Shown: piece after piece, positions 6,985 to 15,289 of the stretch
How positions within the stretch are numbered: the first letter of the stretch is position 1
Layout: the number at the start of each line of letters is the position of its first letter
Origin: Treponema sp.
GTDB lineage: Bacteria > Spirochaetota > Spirochaetia > Treponematales > Treponemataceae
NCBI GenBank assembly: GCA_017476165.1
Contig: JAFVDR010000120.1
Coordinates: 1-34,066 of the forward strand
DNA length: 34,066 nucleotides
Direction: 5' to 3'
The notes under the pieces: model-generated
What the model was told of the DNA's origin: nothing
The model's input: the letters and a program-made list of their open reading frames with translations, nothing else
Database searches by the model: none
Position numbers and translations under genes: made by a program

Positions 6985-9900
6985 CTATGCCGTACACTTT
7001 TTGAATGCCGCTAAAACGGCAGCATCGTGTTTCAAGCCACTGTGTTTCTGGGCTTCAATTTCGTTCATTATGCTTAGATAGTCATTTGGAATAATTTTCT
7101 TGAAACAATGCTTGTAGTGCTCCCATTTTGAAAGAATTTCTTTTCCGAAAAGACTTTCAGTTTCCTTGACATGTTGTTCAATAAGTGAATACAGTTTTTC
7201 TTCATCGCTTATTCCATGTTGTGTTGTCGTTTCGTCTGAAAGAGCATACATTTTTACAAGCTCGTGATTCAACCGTTTGTACAAGTCATGATTTTCGTCT
7301 AGCACATATGCCACACCACCGCTCATGCCTGCACACAGATTCTTTCCCGTTCCTCCAAGAATAACGGCTGTTCCCCCTGTCATGTATTCAAGTCCGTGGT
7401 CACCGCATCCTTCCGCAACAACCGTAGCTCCAGAGTTGCGCACGCAGAATCGCTCTCCAGCCACACCATTGATGTATGCACTTCCGCTTGTAGCTCCGAA
7501 AAGAGCAACATTACCTGCAATTATGTTTTTGTCTGCCTTGCCCTCAAATTTCTCGGGCTTTTTCAAAACCAGTTTTCCGCCACTCAGTCCCTTGCCGAAT
7601 GCATCATTTGCATCCCCTGTAAGACGCAGAGTCAGTCCCTTTGGAATAAACGCCCCAAAGCTTTGTCCAGCACCTCCCGTTGCATTGACAATGAAAGCAT
7701 CGTCAGCAAGACTTGTACTAAAATCTTTTTGAATTTCGCTTCCCAGTATGGTTCCTACACTTCTGTCTGTTGATTGTACGTTGATGCTGATTGTACGGTT
7801 TTCGATGGTTTCGTTTGACTGTGCGTCACCACTTTTGCTCATGTCGTTCATACACGCTTTCAACCATGGCAGCAACGTTTTTTCGTCCACCGTTTTGTCC
7901 AGGTGAAAGTCAAACAGGGAACGATCTTTTTTCCATTCAGCTTTGCTCCCTGTGTCGGCATTTGCCAGAATGCGCTTTAAGTCAACAAGGTCTGCACGCT
8001 TAAAGCCCTGTCGAGTTTTTAGCTTGAGCAAATCAGTTCTTCCGCACAACGCTTCAACCGAATGAACTCCGAGTTTTGCCATAATCTCGCGCATTTCCTG
8101 TGCAATGAACTTCATGAAGTTTTCGACATATTCAGGCTTGCCAGGGAATTTTGCACGGAGCGTTTCATTTTGGGTGGCAACTCCGAATGGACAAGTGTCA
8201 AGCTGGCAGACTCGCATCATGGAACATCCCATTGCAATGAGTGGAGCTGTTGCGAAACCAAATTCTTCTGCACCCAGCAATGCGGCAATCACGACATCTC
8301 GCCCACTCATCAGCTTTCCGTCTGTTTCAAGGACCACACGACCTCGCAGTCCATTTTGAATCAATGTCTGGTGTGCTTCACTCAAACCGAGTTCCCACGG
8401 AAGTCCTGCATGATGAATGGAACTGATTGGTGCAGCACCTGTTCCTCCATCGTGTCCGCTAATCAAGATGACTTGAGCACCTGCTTTCGCAACTCCTGCT
8501 GCAATGGTACCTACACCTGCCTCACTAACCAGCTTTACACTTATTCTGGCATTACGGTTGGCATTTTTCAAATCGTAGATGAGCTGTGCCAAATCTTCTA
8601 TTGAATAAATGTCATGATGTGGCGGCGGAGAAATCAGGGCAACACCTGGCGTTGCATATCGTGTCTTTGCAATCCACGGATACACTTTCTTGCCCGGAAG
8701 GTGACCGCCTTCACCCGGCTTTGCACCCTGTGCCATTTTAATCTGAATTTCTGTGGCGCTCAAAAGATATGCTTCCGTAACGCCGAACCGTCCACTTGCA
8801 ACCTGCTTGATGGCACTGTTGCATTCTGTTCCAAGCCGCTCAGGTTTTTCGCCTCCCTCACCGCTGTTTGACTTTCCATGAAGGCGGTTCATTGCTATTG
8901 CCATGCACTTGTGAGCTTCTTCACTAATGGAACCATAGCTCATTGCACCAGTCTTAAACCGCTGTACAATGGATTCAACAGATTCAACCTCGTCAATCGG
9001 AATTCCACCGTCAGGTGCAAAGTCAAATTCAAGCATTGCACGCAATGTATGAGGATGATCGTTTGAATCAACCAAAGCCGTATATTCCTTAAACCTCCCG
9101 TAGTCTCCATTCCGTGTTGCCTGCTGAAGTGCTACAATTGTCTGTGGATTGTACAGATGACTCTCTGCCGTTGGTCCCATGCGGAGCTTGTGCTTTCCTA
9201 CAGAATCCAAGTGGGTGTTTACCGTAAGTCCAGCAGGATCGAATCCCTGAGCATGGTGGTACATGACATCCTCTTCTATTTCCTTAAGGCCAATGCCTCC
9301 GACACGGCTCACCGTATTTGTAAAATATTTTTCTATAACACTGCTTGCAATGCCCACTGCTTCGAATATCTGAGCAGACTGATACGATTGAATCGTACTG
9401 ATTCCCATTTTTGCGGCAATCTTTACGATTCCGTTTATGATACCCTTGTTGTAGTCATCAATGGCAGTGTGATAGTCTTTGTCAAGAATCTTTTGGTCAA
9501 TAAGTTCTGCAATTGCTTCATGAGCAAGGTATGGGTTTACAGCACGTGCACCATAACCAAGACACATTGCAGCTTGATGTACATCACGAACTTCGGCACT
9601 TTCAAGGATAATGGAAACGGCAGTCCGTTTCTTGGTACGAATCAAGTGCTGTTCCACGGCTGAAACGGCCAGAATTGCCGGAATCGCTGCATGCTGCCTG
9701 TCAACGCCACGGTCGCTCAAAATGATGATGGTAAATCCCTGTGCGTACGCATCGTCAATTTCATTGAACAGTCTGCTCAAGGCTGCTTCGAGGTTGCTTT
9801 CAAACAGGATGGACAATGTTTTTGCCTTAAGCCCGTTCTCATTCAGTGCAGCAATCTTTATTAAGTCAACTCCAGTAAGGATAGGGTTGTTTATTTCAAG

Positions 9901-11580
9901 TACACGACAGTTTTTGGCAGCCGGTTCAAGCAGGTTTCCATCTTTTCCTACATATACGGTTGTGTCCGTAACAATTTTTTCCCGAAGGCTGTCGATTGGA
10001 GGATTTGTCACCTGTGCAAAAAGCTGCTTAAAGTAGCTGAAAAGGCTCGGATGCTTTTCGCTCATCACGGCAAGAGGAGTATCCACCCCCATGCTTGCTG
10101 TTGGTTCGACTCCGTTCCGTGCAAGAGGGAGTACCATCTCGTTTACATCTTCGTAATTCCAGCCAAATGCACGGTACAAAATGTTGCGTTCTTCCAATGT
10201 GTGCACGGGAATCTTTTTGTTTGGAATTTTCAGTTCGGAAAGATGGACAAGATTCATGTCAAGCCATTCTCCGTATGGGTACAGGTGTGCATATTCGTTC
10301 TTACACTCTTCGTCACTGATGATTTTTTTCTGAACTGTATCAACCAAAAGAATGCGTCCTGGCTGCAGTCGTGCCTTTACCTGTATGTTTTCTTCTGGAA
10401 TGTCAAGGACTCCTACTTCGCTCGAAAGAATGAGCATTCCATCTTTTGTAATGTAGTAGCGGCTCGGGCGCAACCCGTTGCGGTCAAGTGTTGCACCAAG
10501 AATGTCACCGTCAGAAAAAAGAATCGCAGCAGGTCCATCCCAGCTTTCCATCATTGTTGCCCAGTAGTGGTAAAAGTCCTTTTTGTCAGGACTCATGTTG
10601 CCGTCATGCTTCCACGGTTCTGGAATGCACATCATCACGGCAAGCGGAAGAGGAACTCCGTTCATTGCAAGAAATTCCAGCGTATTGTCCAACATTGCAG
10701 AGTCAGATCCAGATGCATCTACCGCCGGTAAAATTTTTTTCATGTCGCCATAGGTGAATTGAGATGAATGAAGCGTTTCTTCGCGGGCAAGCATTCTGTC
10801 CACGTTGCCACGGATTGTGTTGATTTCACCATTGTGAGCAATAAAGCGGTTTGGATGTGCACGCTGCCAGCTTGGCTGAGTGTTCGTGGAAAATCTCGAA
10901 TGGACAATTGCCAGTGCCGATGAATATGCCTCTGACTGCAAGTCTTCGTAAAATGTGCGCAACTCATGTACCAGGAACATTCCTTTGTACACAATGGTTC
11001 GGCTTGAAAGCGAGCAGACGTACGTCGTTTTGTTTCCACCCTTTTCAAATGCACGCCTCAAGACATACAGTCTGCGGTCAAAGGCCAATGCCTTTTCACA
11101 GTTTTCCGGTCGCGCAACAAATGCCTGCCAAATTTCAGGCATGCACTCTCGAGCTTTTTTTCCAAGAACATCTTTGTGTACAGGAACATGTCTCCAGCCC
11201 AAAAAGGAAAGTCCTTCTTCGGAACAACAGTTTTCAAAGCGAGTTTTTTCCTCATCAAGGATTGCTTTGTCTGAAGGAAAGAAAAACATGCCTACACCAT
11301 AATCGCGTTCATCCCCAAGGGTGGTCACGGTTCCATTGCATTCTATTTCATTGCGCTTGCAAGCCTCTTCAAAAAAGCTGTGGCAAATTTGAACAAGGAT
11401 TCCTACTCCGTCTCCCGTTTCACCACTTGCATCTTTTCCTGCACGATGTTCAAGTTTTTCTACAATGCTCAATGCATTGTCAACGATTTTGTGGCTTTTC
11501 GTTCCGTCAATGTTTACCACAGCACCGATTCCACAAGCATCGTGCTCAAAACATGGTTCGTAAAGCGTCTGTGCGTTCAT
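6985..11580 (-). CDS. gltB: glutamate synthase large (alpha) subunit
   Basis: A 1531-residue enzyme that releases ammonia from glutamine and adds it to 2-oxoglutarate to give glutamate, in the cytoplasm with GltD. The Ntn-type amidotransferase domain is residues 16 to about 430. Its nucleophile is C16 in HDACGIGAVV, so a 15-residue propeptide must be removed. The central domain and the FMN-binding synthase domain follow. The latter contains GGTGAAPISSIHHAGLPWE, with the 3Fe-4S cysteines at C1119, C1125 and C1130 (CSMMRVCQLDTC). The C-terminal GXGXG beta-helix domain ends the protein (GGAGQSFGAF, GGTAVILGGTGKN). Length agrees with bacterial alpha subunits. AGGAAGG about 5 bases upstream supports the ATG at 11580. 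The transcript start appears to lie about 210 bp upstream, giving a long leader with a terminator-like stem and a 15-bp hairpin. Confidence 0.97.
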   Translation of the reverse strand: MNAQTLYEPCFEHDACGIGAVVNIDGTKSHKIVDNALSIVEKLEHRAGKDASGETGDGVGILVQICHSFFEEACKRNEIECNGTVTTLGDERDYGVGMFFFPSDKAILDEEKTRFENCCSEEGLSFLGWRHVPVHKDVLGKKARECMPEIWQAFVARPENCEKALAFDRRLYVLRRAFEKGGNKTTYVCSLSSRTIVYKGMFLVHELRTFYEDLQSEAYSSALAIVHSRFSTNTQPSWQRAHPNRFIAHNGEINTIRGNVDRMLAREETLHSSQFTYGDMKKILPAVDASGSDSAMLDNTLEFLAMNGVPLPLAVMMCIPEPWKHDGNMSPDKKDFYHYWATMMESWDGPAAILFSDGDILGATLDRNGLRPSRYYITKDGMLILSSEVGVLDIPEENIQVKARLQPGRILLVDTVQKKIISDEECKNEYAHLYPYGEWLDMNLVHLSELKIPNKKIPVHTLEERNILYRAFGWNYEDVNEMVLPLARNGVEPTASMGVDTPLAVMSEKHPSLFSYFKQLFAQVTNPPIDSLREKIVTDTTVYVGKDGNLLEPAAKNCRVLEINNPILTGVDLIKIAALNENGLKAKTLSILFESNLEAALSRLFNEIDDAYAQGFTIIILSDRGVDRQHAAIPAILAVSAVEQHLIRTKKRTAVSIILESAEVRDVHQAAMCLGYGARAVNPYLAHEAIAELIDQKILDKDYHTAIDDYNKGIINGIVKIAAKMGISTIQSYQSAQIFEAVGIASSVIEKYFTNTVSRVGGIGLKEIEEDVMYHHAQGFDPAGLTVNTHLDSVGKHKLRMGPTAESHLYNPQTIVALQQATRNGDYGRFKEYTALVDSNDHPHTLRAMLEFDFAPDGGIPIDEVESVESIVQRFKTGAMSYGSISEEAHKCMAIAMNRLHGKSNSGEGGEKPERLGTECNSAIKQVASGRFGVTEAYLLSATEIQIKMAQGAKPGEGGHLPGKKVYPWIAKTRYATPGVALISPPPHHDIYSIEDLAQLIYDLKNANRNARISVKLVSEAGVGTIAAGVAKAGAQVILISGHDGGTGAAPISSIHHAGLPWELGLSEAHQTLIQNGLRGRVVLETDGKLMSGRDVVIAALLGAEEFGFATAPLIAMGCSMMRVCQLDTCPFGVATQNETLRAKFPGKPEYVENFMKFIAQEMREIMAKLGVHSVEALCGRTDLLKLKTRQGFKRADLVDLKRILANADTGSKAEWKKDRSLFDFHLDKTVDEKTLLPWLKACMNDMSKSGDAQSNETIENRTISINVQSTDRSVGTILGSEIQKDFSTSLADDAFIVNATGGAGQSFGAFIPKGLTLRLTGDANDAFGKGLSGGKLVLKKPEKFEGKADKNIIAGNVALFGATSGSAYINGVAGERFCVRNSGATVVAEGCGDHGLEYMTGGTAVILGGTGKNLCAGMSGGVAYVLDENHDLYKRLNHELVKMYALSDETTTQHGISDEEKLYSLIEQHVKETESLFGKEILSKWEHYKHCFKKIIPNDYLSIMNEIEAQKHSGLKHDAAVLAAFKKCTA

Positions 11581-11611
11581 TTTTCCTTCCTGTCAAATAC
11601 TCCGAATAAAG

Positions 11612-11645
11612 GCAAGTTCTAAAAACTATCGTTTTTAGAACTTGC
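11612..11645 (-). promoter_or_regulatory. 15-bp perfect hairpin in the gltB leader
   Basis: GCAAGTTCTAAAAAC (11612-11626) and GTTTTTAGAACTTGC (11631-11645) form a perfect stem with a 4-base loop, about 32 bp before the gltB ATG. On the minus strand it is followed by CTTTATT, a weak U-rich tract. It could be a second attenuator, an mRNA stabiliser or a copy of a dispersed element. Confidence 0.6.
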
Positions 11646-11650
11646 TTAAA

Positions 11651-11697
11651 CAAAAAAAGCCGCATACAGCAGAAAAATTTTCCTGCTGTATGCGGCT
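11651..11697 (-). terminator. strong intrinsic terminator between the aldo/keto reductase and gltB
   Basis: AGCCGCATACAGCAG (11658-11672) pairs perfectly with CTGCTGTATGCGGCT (11683-11697). On the minus strand the stem is followed by seven T. It lies 237 bp after the reductase stop and downstream of a good promoter at 11797-11825. It may therefore end the reductase transcript, attenuate gltB, or both. Confidence 0.85.
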
Positions 11698-11718
11698 CCT
11701 TTGCCATCGTTAGTCAAA

Positions 11719-11781
11719 TTATAAAACAAAGAGAATGATTCTCGAGTTCTTGCAAACACAAGCCATTCTCTGCGACTTCAT
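11719..11781 (-). promoter_or_regulatory. structured part of the gltB leader RNA
   Basis: Between the predicted start and the terminator the RNA can fold with a 7-bp outer stem (11764-11770 with 11731-11737) enclosing a CTTG/CAAG hairpin (11749-11752 with 11759-11762). The same bases can be read as a 20-codon peptide (MKSQRMACVCKNSRII and so on), but without a ribosome-binding site. I see no known riboswitch class. Confidence 0.35.
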
Positions 11782-11796
11782 TGTCGTATTAGTTTC

Positions 11797-11850
11797 ATTA
11801 TTGCAAAATACACTTTTACTGTCAAGATATATATTGACAATATATCTTGA
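11797..11850 (-). promoter_or_regulatory. gltB promoter with overlapping operator-like palindrome
   Basis: On the minus strand TTGACA (11825-11820), a 17-bp spacer and AATAAT (11802-11797) form a near-consensus promoter, with a predicted start near 11790. A palindrome with 11-bp arms, TCAAGATATAT (11822-11832) and ATATATCTTGA (11840-11850), overlaps the -35 box and extends upstream. A dimeric regulator bound there would block or assist polymerase. Confidence 0.65.
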
Positions 11851-11933
11851 AAAATGTGTCACCCCAAAAGCAAATGTACATACCGGCTTTATTTCCATGC
11901 AAGCAATCGCACGGAAATGTCCGAGCCGTACCT

Positions 11934-12959
11934 TTACACCTTCGTCTTGCCGCTCAGTATGTTTTGATAGTCTTCGTAATTCTTTTTGAGCAGTACAGGA
12001 ATGTCCAGACCGTACGGACAGCGTTTCTTGCATGTGCCGCACCCCGTGCAGTTTGGAATCTTCTTGAACTCGTTCTGCCAGAATTCATTCAGCCATGGAG
12101 CAGACGGACAGCGGCGCACCAGCTGGGACATGCGTGCACAGTTGTTGATGAGTATTCCCTGTGGACACGGCATGCAGTATCCGCAACCGCGACAAAAGTC
12201 CGCACCGAACGATTTTTTGTCCTGCTCAACAAACGTCCTCATTGCATCGTCATATTCAGGAGAATCGTTCATGAACGAAAGCCATTCTTCCAGTTCGTTC
12301 TTGTGCTGAATGCCCCAGATGGGCAGTACATTGTCAAACTGTGTCATAAATGTGTATGCAGCCTTTGAGTTTGTAATGAGTCCTCCAGCAAGCCCTTTCA
12401 TGGCAATGAACCCTACATTCTTTTCTTTGCACAGGCGTATCAGGTTCAATTCTTTTTCGCCAGAAAGATAGCTAAACGGAAACTGCATGGTCTCATACAG
12501 CCCTGAGCGAACAGCTTCTTCTGCAACGCCAATTTTGTGAGCAGTAATGCCAATGTGATGTATCATTCCCTGACGCTTAAAGTCTTCCATGCATTCGTAC
12601 ATGCCTGTCCCGTCTCCCGGACGATAGCATTGTTCCACGCAATGGAACTGATAGATGTCAACATAATCGGTCTTAAGGTTTGACAGCGATGTTTCAAGCT
12701 GCTTTTTCATGTCATCGGGATTCTTTGCCATCGTTTTTGTGGCAATGTGGATCTTGCTTCGGACATCGTGCAGGGCAAGCCCCATCTTTTCTTCACTGTC
12801 CGAATAGGCTCGTGCAGTGTCGAAAAAAGTCATTCCACCTTCATAAGCACGCCTTAAAATGGCAATGGCAGTGTCAAAATCATCGCGTTGGATTGGCAGT
12901 GCGCCAAATGCATTCTGTGGGGAACGGATACCAGTACTTCCTAAAATTACAGCCTTCAT
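11934..12959 (-). CDS. aldo/keto reductase with C-terminal 4Fe-4S ferredoxin-like domain
   Basis: A 341-residue oxidoreductase. The N-terminal TIM barrel carries aldo/keto reductase marks: FFDTARAYSDSEEKMGLAL with the catalytic D and Y, then TKTMAKNPDD with the catalytic K, then VDIYQFHCVEQ with the histidine. The last 100 residues hold two cysteine groups, FCRGCGYCMPCP and CTGCGTCKKRCPYGLDIP, typical of the Fe-S-containing AKRs of anaerobes. The substrate cannot be read from sequence. The frame also allows GTG at 12965, but I prefer ATG 12959. A TATAAT box at 12971-12966 places transcription initiation at about that ATG, and there is no ribosome-binding site, so the mRNA may be leaderless. 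It is divergent from the HD-domain gene, and its transcript probably ends at the terminator at 11697-11651. Confidence 0.9.
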   Translation of the reverse strand: MKAVILGSTGIRSPQNAFGALPIQRDDFDTAIAILRRAYEGGMTFFDTARAYSDSEEKMGLALHDVRSKIHIATKTMAKNPDDMKKQLETSLSNLKTDYVDIYQFHCVEQCYRPGDGTGMYECMEDFKRQGMIHHIGITAHKIGVAEEAVRSGLYETMQFPFSYLSGEKELNLIRLCKEKNVGFIAMKGLAGGLITNSKAAYTFMTQFDNVLPIWGIQHKNELEEWLSFMNDSPEYDDAMRTFVEQDKKSFGADFCRGCGYCMPCPQGILINNCARMSQLVRRCPSAPWLNEFWQNEFKKIPNCTGCGTCKKRCPYGLDIPVLLKKNYEDYQNILSGKTKV

Positions 12960-12965
12960 GAGCAC

Positions 12966-12999
12966 ATTATAGCACAGGTTGCAAAAAATATGCTAGAAT
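12966..12999. promoter_or_regulatory. divergent promoter region of the reductase and HD-domain genes
   Basis: A consensus TATAAT on the minus strand (12971-12966) lies 6 bp before the reductase ATG, without a clear -35 box at 17 bp. On the plus strand TGCTAGAAT (12991-12999) is an extended -10 box for the gene at 13064, giving a leader of about 58 bases. The two start regions are only some 40 bp apart and could share a regulator. Confidence 0.4.
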
Positions 13000-13063
13000 C
13001 AATAACTGCCGTTCGCACAACACGTTACCGAACGGTTCCCATTTCGTTTAATAAGGACCCAAT

Positions 13064-13774
13064 ATGACAGAAGAAGAAAAAGCCTGGCTGTTTGACGGAA
13101 TCGAACAGCTTCTTTCCATATATAACCGCCTGAATCCTATTCACGATGACGGAACGTTTGATGCGACCGCCGTAAAGCAATGCATTGCAGAAATGACGGA
13201 CTGCATCTTGCAGGACAAAGCAGAGTCTTCGGTCTTTGCACAATGGATGACGGAACAAAGCGATTTTATGAAGTCGCCCGCCTCAACTCATTTTCATGGC
13301 AATGTTGAAGCAGGGCTTGCAGCTCATTCCCTGAAAGTGCTGCATCAGGCATTGTGCTTTGCCCGCCCCATTATGGAAAATTTCTGGCAGTGCAAGCTCA
13401 AGGACTGCTACACGATTTCGGCAGAAGACATCTTTGTCAGTGCCATAGCCCACGATTTTTGCAAGGCAGATACCTATCGCATTGAGTACCGCAATCAAAA
13501 AGACATCTTTGGCAACTGGAAAAAGGTGCCCAATTACAAAACCCGTTCCGATTCCCGCAATCTTGGACACGGCAATGAATCCGTGCTCCGACTGCTGGCA
13601 CTCATGCCGTCATTCATCAAAAAGCGTCATGTCATAGAAGCCATAAGCCGGCACATGGGCTTTTCCGACTTGTCGGATTCCGAAAGCTACAACTATTCCA
13701 ATTTCCTGCAGAACCCGCTTGTCATTCTGATTCAACTGGCAGACGAAACGGCTGCCCAGTGGTACAACCTGTAG
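13064..13774 (+). CDS. HD-domain phosphohydrolase-like protein
   Basis: A 236-residue protein with the metal ligands of the HD superfamily in order: H88 (GLAAHSLKVL), H130-D131 (AIAHDFCKAD), H169 (LGHGNES), H197 (SRHMGF) and D227 (QLADETAA). The spacing, with a second and third histidine between the HD pair and the final aspartate, fits the larger metal-dependent phosphohydrolases such as the YhaM-type C-terminal domain. The substrate is unknown; a nucleotide or short oligonucleotide would be usual. Residues 1-70 are helical with no motif. AGGA before ATG 13064 serves as ribosome-binding site. Only 6 bp separate its stop from the ATP-grasp gene, which indicates one operon and a joint pathway. 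Confidence 0.8.
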   Translation: MTEEEKAWLFDGIEQLLSIYNRLNPIHDDGTFDATAVKQCIAEMTDCILQDKAESSVFAQWMTEQSDFMKSPASTHFHGNVEAGLAAHSLKVLHQALCFARPIMENFWQCKLKDCYTISAEDIFVSAIAHDFCKADTYRIEYRNQKDIFGNWKKVPNYKTRSDSRNLGHGNESVLRLLALMPSFIKKRHVIEAISRHMGFSDLSDSESYNYSNFLQNPLVILIQLADETAAQWYNL

Positions 13775-13780
13775 TCGATT

Positions 13781-15142
13781 ATGACTGTTGTAGTGTACAG
13801 CACCAATTCAAATGTATACAAGGGTGCTGATTTCGACATAGAAACGTTTCCACTGCATGCCCAGCAATGGCAAAAGCTTGCACAGTCTCACCCCGAGCAT
13901 CAGTTCATCATTGTAACGCAGATGCCGGGAATGTTCCTGCTGGACTTAATGCAAAACGATATTGCTCACACGGCAGATGGCATCACCTATATCGTGTGTG
14001 AAGAATCTGATGCCGAATCATTTGCCCAGCGCATCATTTCGTGCAAACCGGACATTGCAGTTGCCGCAACATTCTGGGTAACACCCTATGACTGGCTGGG
14101 AATTCAAGACGGTATGATTGCCGCCATTCTTGCAAGACACGGCATCAAAACCATTTGCCATCCTGCAAGCGTCTCCTTGACATGTTTTGATAAATTCCGC
14201 ACGCATCAAGAACTGAAAAAGATGGGAATGACAGTCGCCGATGCCGTGTATGTGCACCATGAACTGTACTGGTGCGAACGGAGCAAGCGCGAGCTGAAAA
14301 CAAATGTGTACAAGAACTACGTCCTGCATCAGATTCAGAACATGAACTATCCTGTGGTCATCAAAGATACGGTAGGGCTCAGTTCCTACGGCATGGAAGT
14401 CGCCGTGAGTTACAAGCAGGCAGTCCACTACCTGAATTTGGGGCGCACGAATTCTGACCGCCTTGTTGAAGAATATATCGATGGCATTCCCTTCGGCACG
14501 GAAATCTACGGCACGAACGGAATGTACGAGGTAATGCCGCCATTCATGTTTTCCGTAAACAGGTACGGCATTACAAGCCCCAAGCAAAGCGTAAAGATTG
14601 GTCCCGTCCTGTCAGAGCGATACTGCGTACATGCCCTGCAGAACATGCTGAAAGAACTTGCCTGCAAGATGGGATTCAGCGGTGTAGCTCAGGTTGACTT
14701 GATTTTTAAAGACGGAACATGGTACATCATAGAAATCAATCCACGCCTTTCGGGCATGACCGAAACATACGCAGCAGCCCTTGGACGCTCCGTACCAAGC
14801 CTGCTGCTTGACATTGCCTGCGGACACCCTATTGCAAAAGCTCCGCCAGGCAGCTTGAACCATGTCTTAAATTATGTCTGCAACATAAAGCTTCCCCTCC
14901 TTTCAAAAGAGCAGATGAATTCCCTGCACGCAGAACACAGCGTGCTGTATCTTCATCAGATGCACAACCTTGCAGCAAAGCAGGAGCGCGAAAAGGGGTA
15001 CTGCGAGGCTGTCATTGGCGGCGTGCAGTCCATGCAACATCTATCAACGCTCATTGACTCGTTTGCATCTCGCTATCCCGACATGGTAGAACCGGAATTC
15101 GTGCATACGGCAAAAGACATGATGGCACAGTGCGGTGCCTGA
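13781..15142 (+). CDS. ATP-grasp enzyme of unknown substrate
   Basis: A 453-residue ATP-grasp ligase. The N-terminal domain (1-130) is a Rossmann-like preATP-grasp fold. The ATP-grasp fold runs from about 135 to 350: K195 in YPVVIKDTVGLSSYGMEV, the adenine-side E230-E231 in VEEYIDGIPFGTEI, and the metal ligands D306, E318 and N320 in DLIFKDGTWYIIEINPRLSG. These enzymes join a carboxylate, activated as acylphosphate, to an amine or similar nucleophile. The C-terminal 100 residues are family-specific. The overall plan resembles carbamoyl-phosphate-synthase-like and PylC-like ligases more than D-Ala ligase. There is no ribosome-binding site at ATG 13781, so translation is probably coupled to the HD gene 6 bp upstream. 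No neighbouring gene reveals the product. Confidence 0.85.
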   Translation: MTVVVYSTNSNVYKGADFDIETFPLHAQQWQKLAQSHPEHQFIIVTQMPGMFLLDLMQNDIAHTADGITYIVCEESDAESFAQRIISCKPDIAVAATFWVTPYDWLGIQDGMIAAILARHGIKTICHPASVSLTCFDKFRTHQELKKMGMTVADAVYVHHELYWCERSKRELKTNVYKNYVLHQIQNMNYPVVIKDTVGLSSYGMEVAVSYKQAVHYLNLGRTNSDRLVEEYIDGIPFGTEIYGTNGMYEVMPPFMFSVNRYGITSPKQSVKIGPVLSERYCVHALQNMLKELACKMGFSGVAQVDLIFKDGTWYIIEINPRLSGMTETYAAALGRSVPSLLLDIACGHPIAKAPPGSLNHVLNYVCNIKLPLLSKEQMNSLHAEHSVLYLHQMHNLAAKQEREKGYCEAVIGGVQSMQHLSTLIDSFASRYPDMVEPEFVHTAKDMMAQCGA

Positions 15143-15289
15143 TTTCACACTTTAGGCAATCGGCGCCCATTTATGAAACCATGGGGCACGAGTGTTGTTA
15201 TCTGTAGGAAGCCTCTAAAAACTGGTCGAAATCTCAGCTGGCAAGACATTTTTTAGAGGCAACTCTGAAAGTGCAACGAGGTGTCATAT
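15143..15289 (+). promoter_or_regulatory. leader of the VIT/vWA gene with long-range hairpin
   Basis: GCCTCTAAAA (15211-15220) and TTTTAGAGGC (15251-15260) are perfect inverted arms 30 bases apart, ending 29 bp before the ATG at 15290. The arms share the CTCTAAAA core with the gltB leader hairpin and the hairpin at 24338-24367. I see no clear promoter. Confidence 0.5.

Noticed and set aside
7325-11609. Many open frames on the plus strand across gltB and gltD, up to about 250 codons
   Set aside because: They lie antisense to confidently identified genes, lack ribosome-binding sites and show no protein-like motifs.
11719-11781. A 20-codon leader peptide before gltB as classical attenuation
   Set aside because: It has no ribosome-binding site and no run of glutamate, glutamine or other codons that would sense charging; kept only as part of the leader structure.
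13018-13058. tRNA or small-RNA gene between the divergent reductase and HD genes
   Set aside because: No cloverleaf or terminator could be found; the sequence only shows a short CGTTCG/CGAACG inverted repeat.
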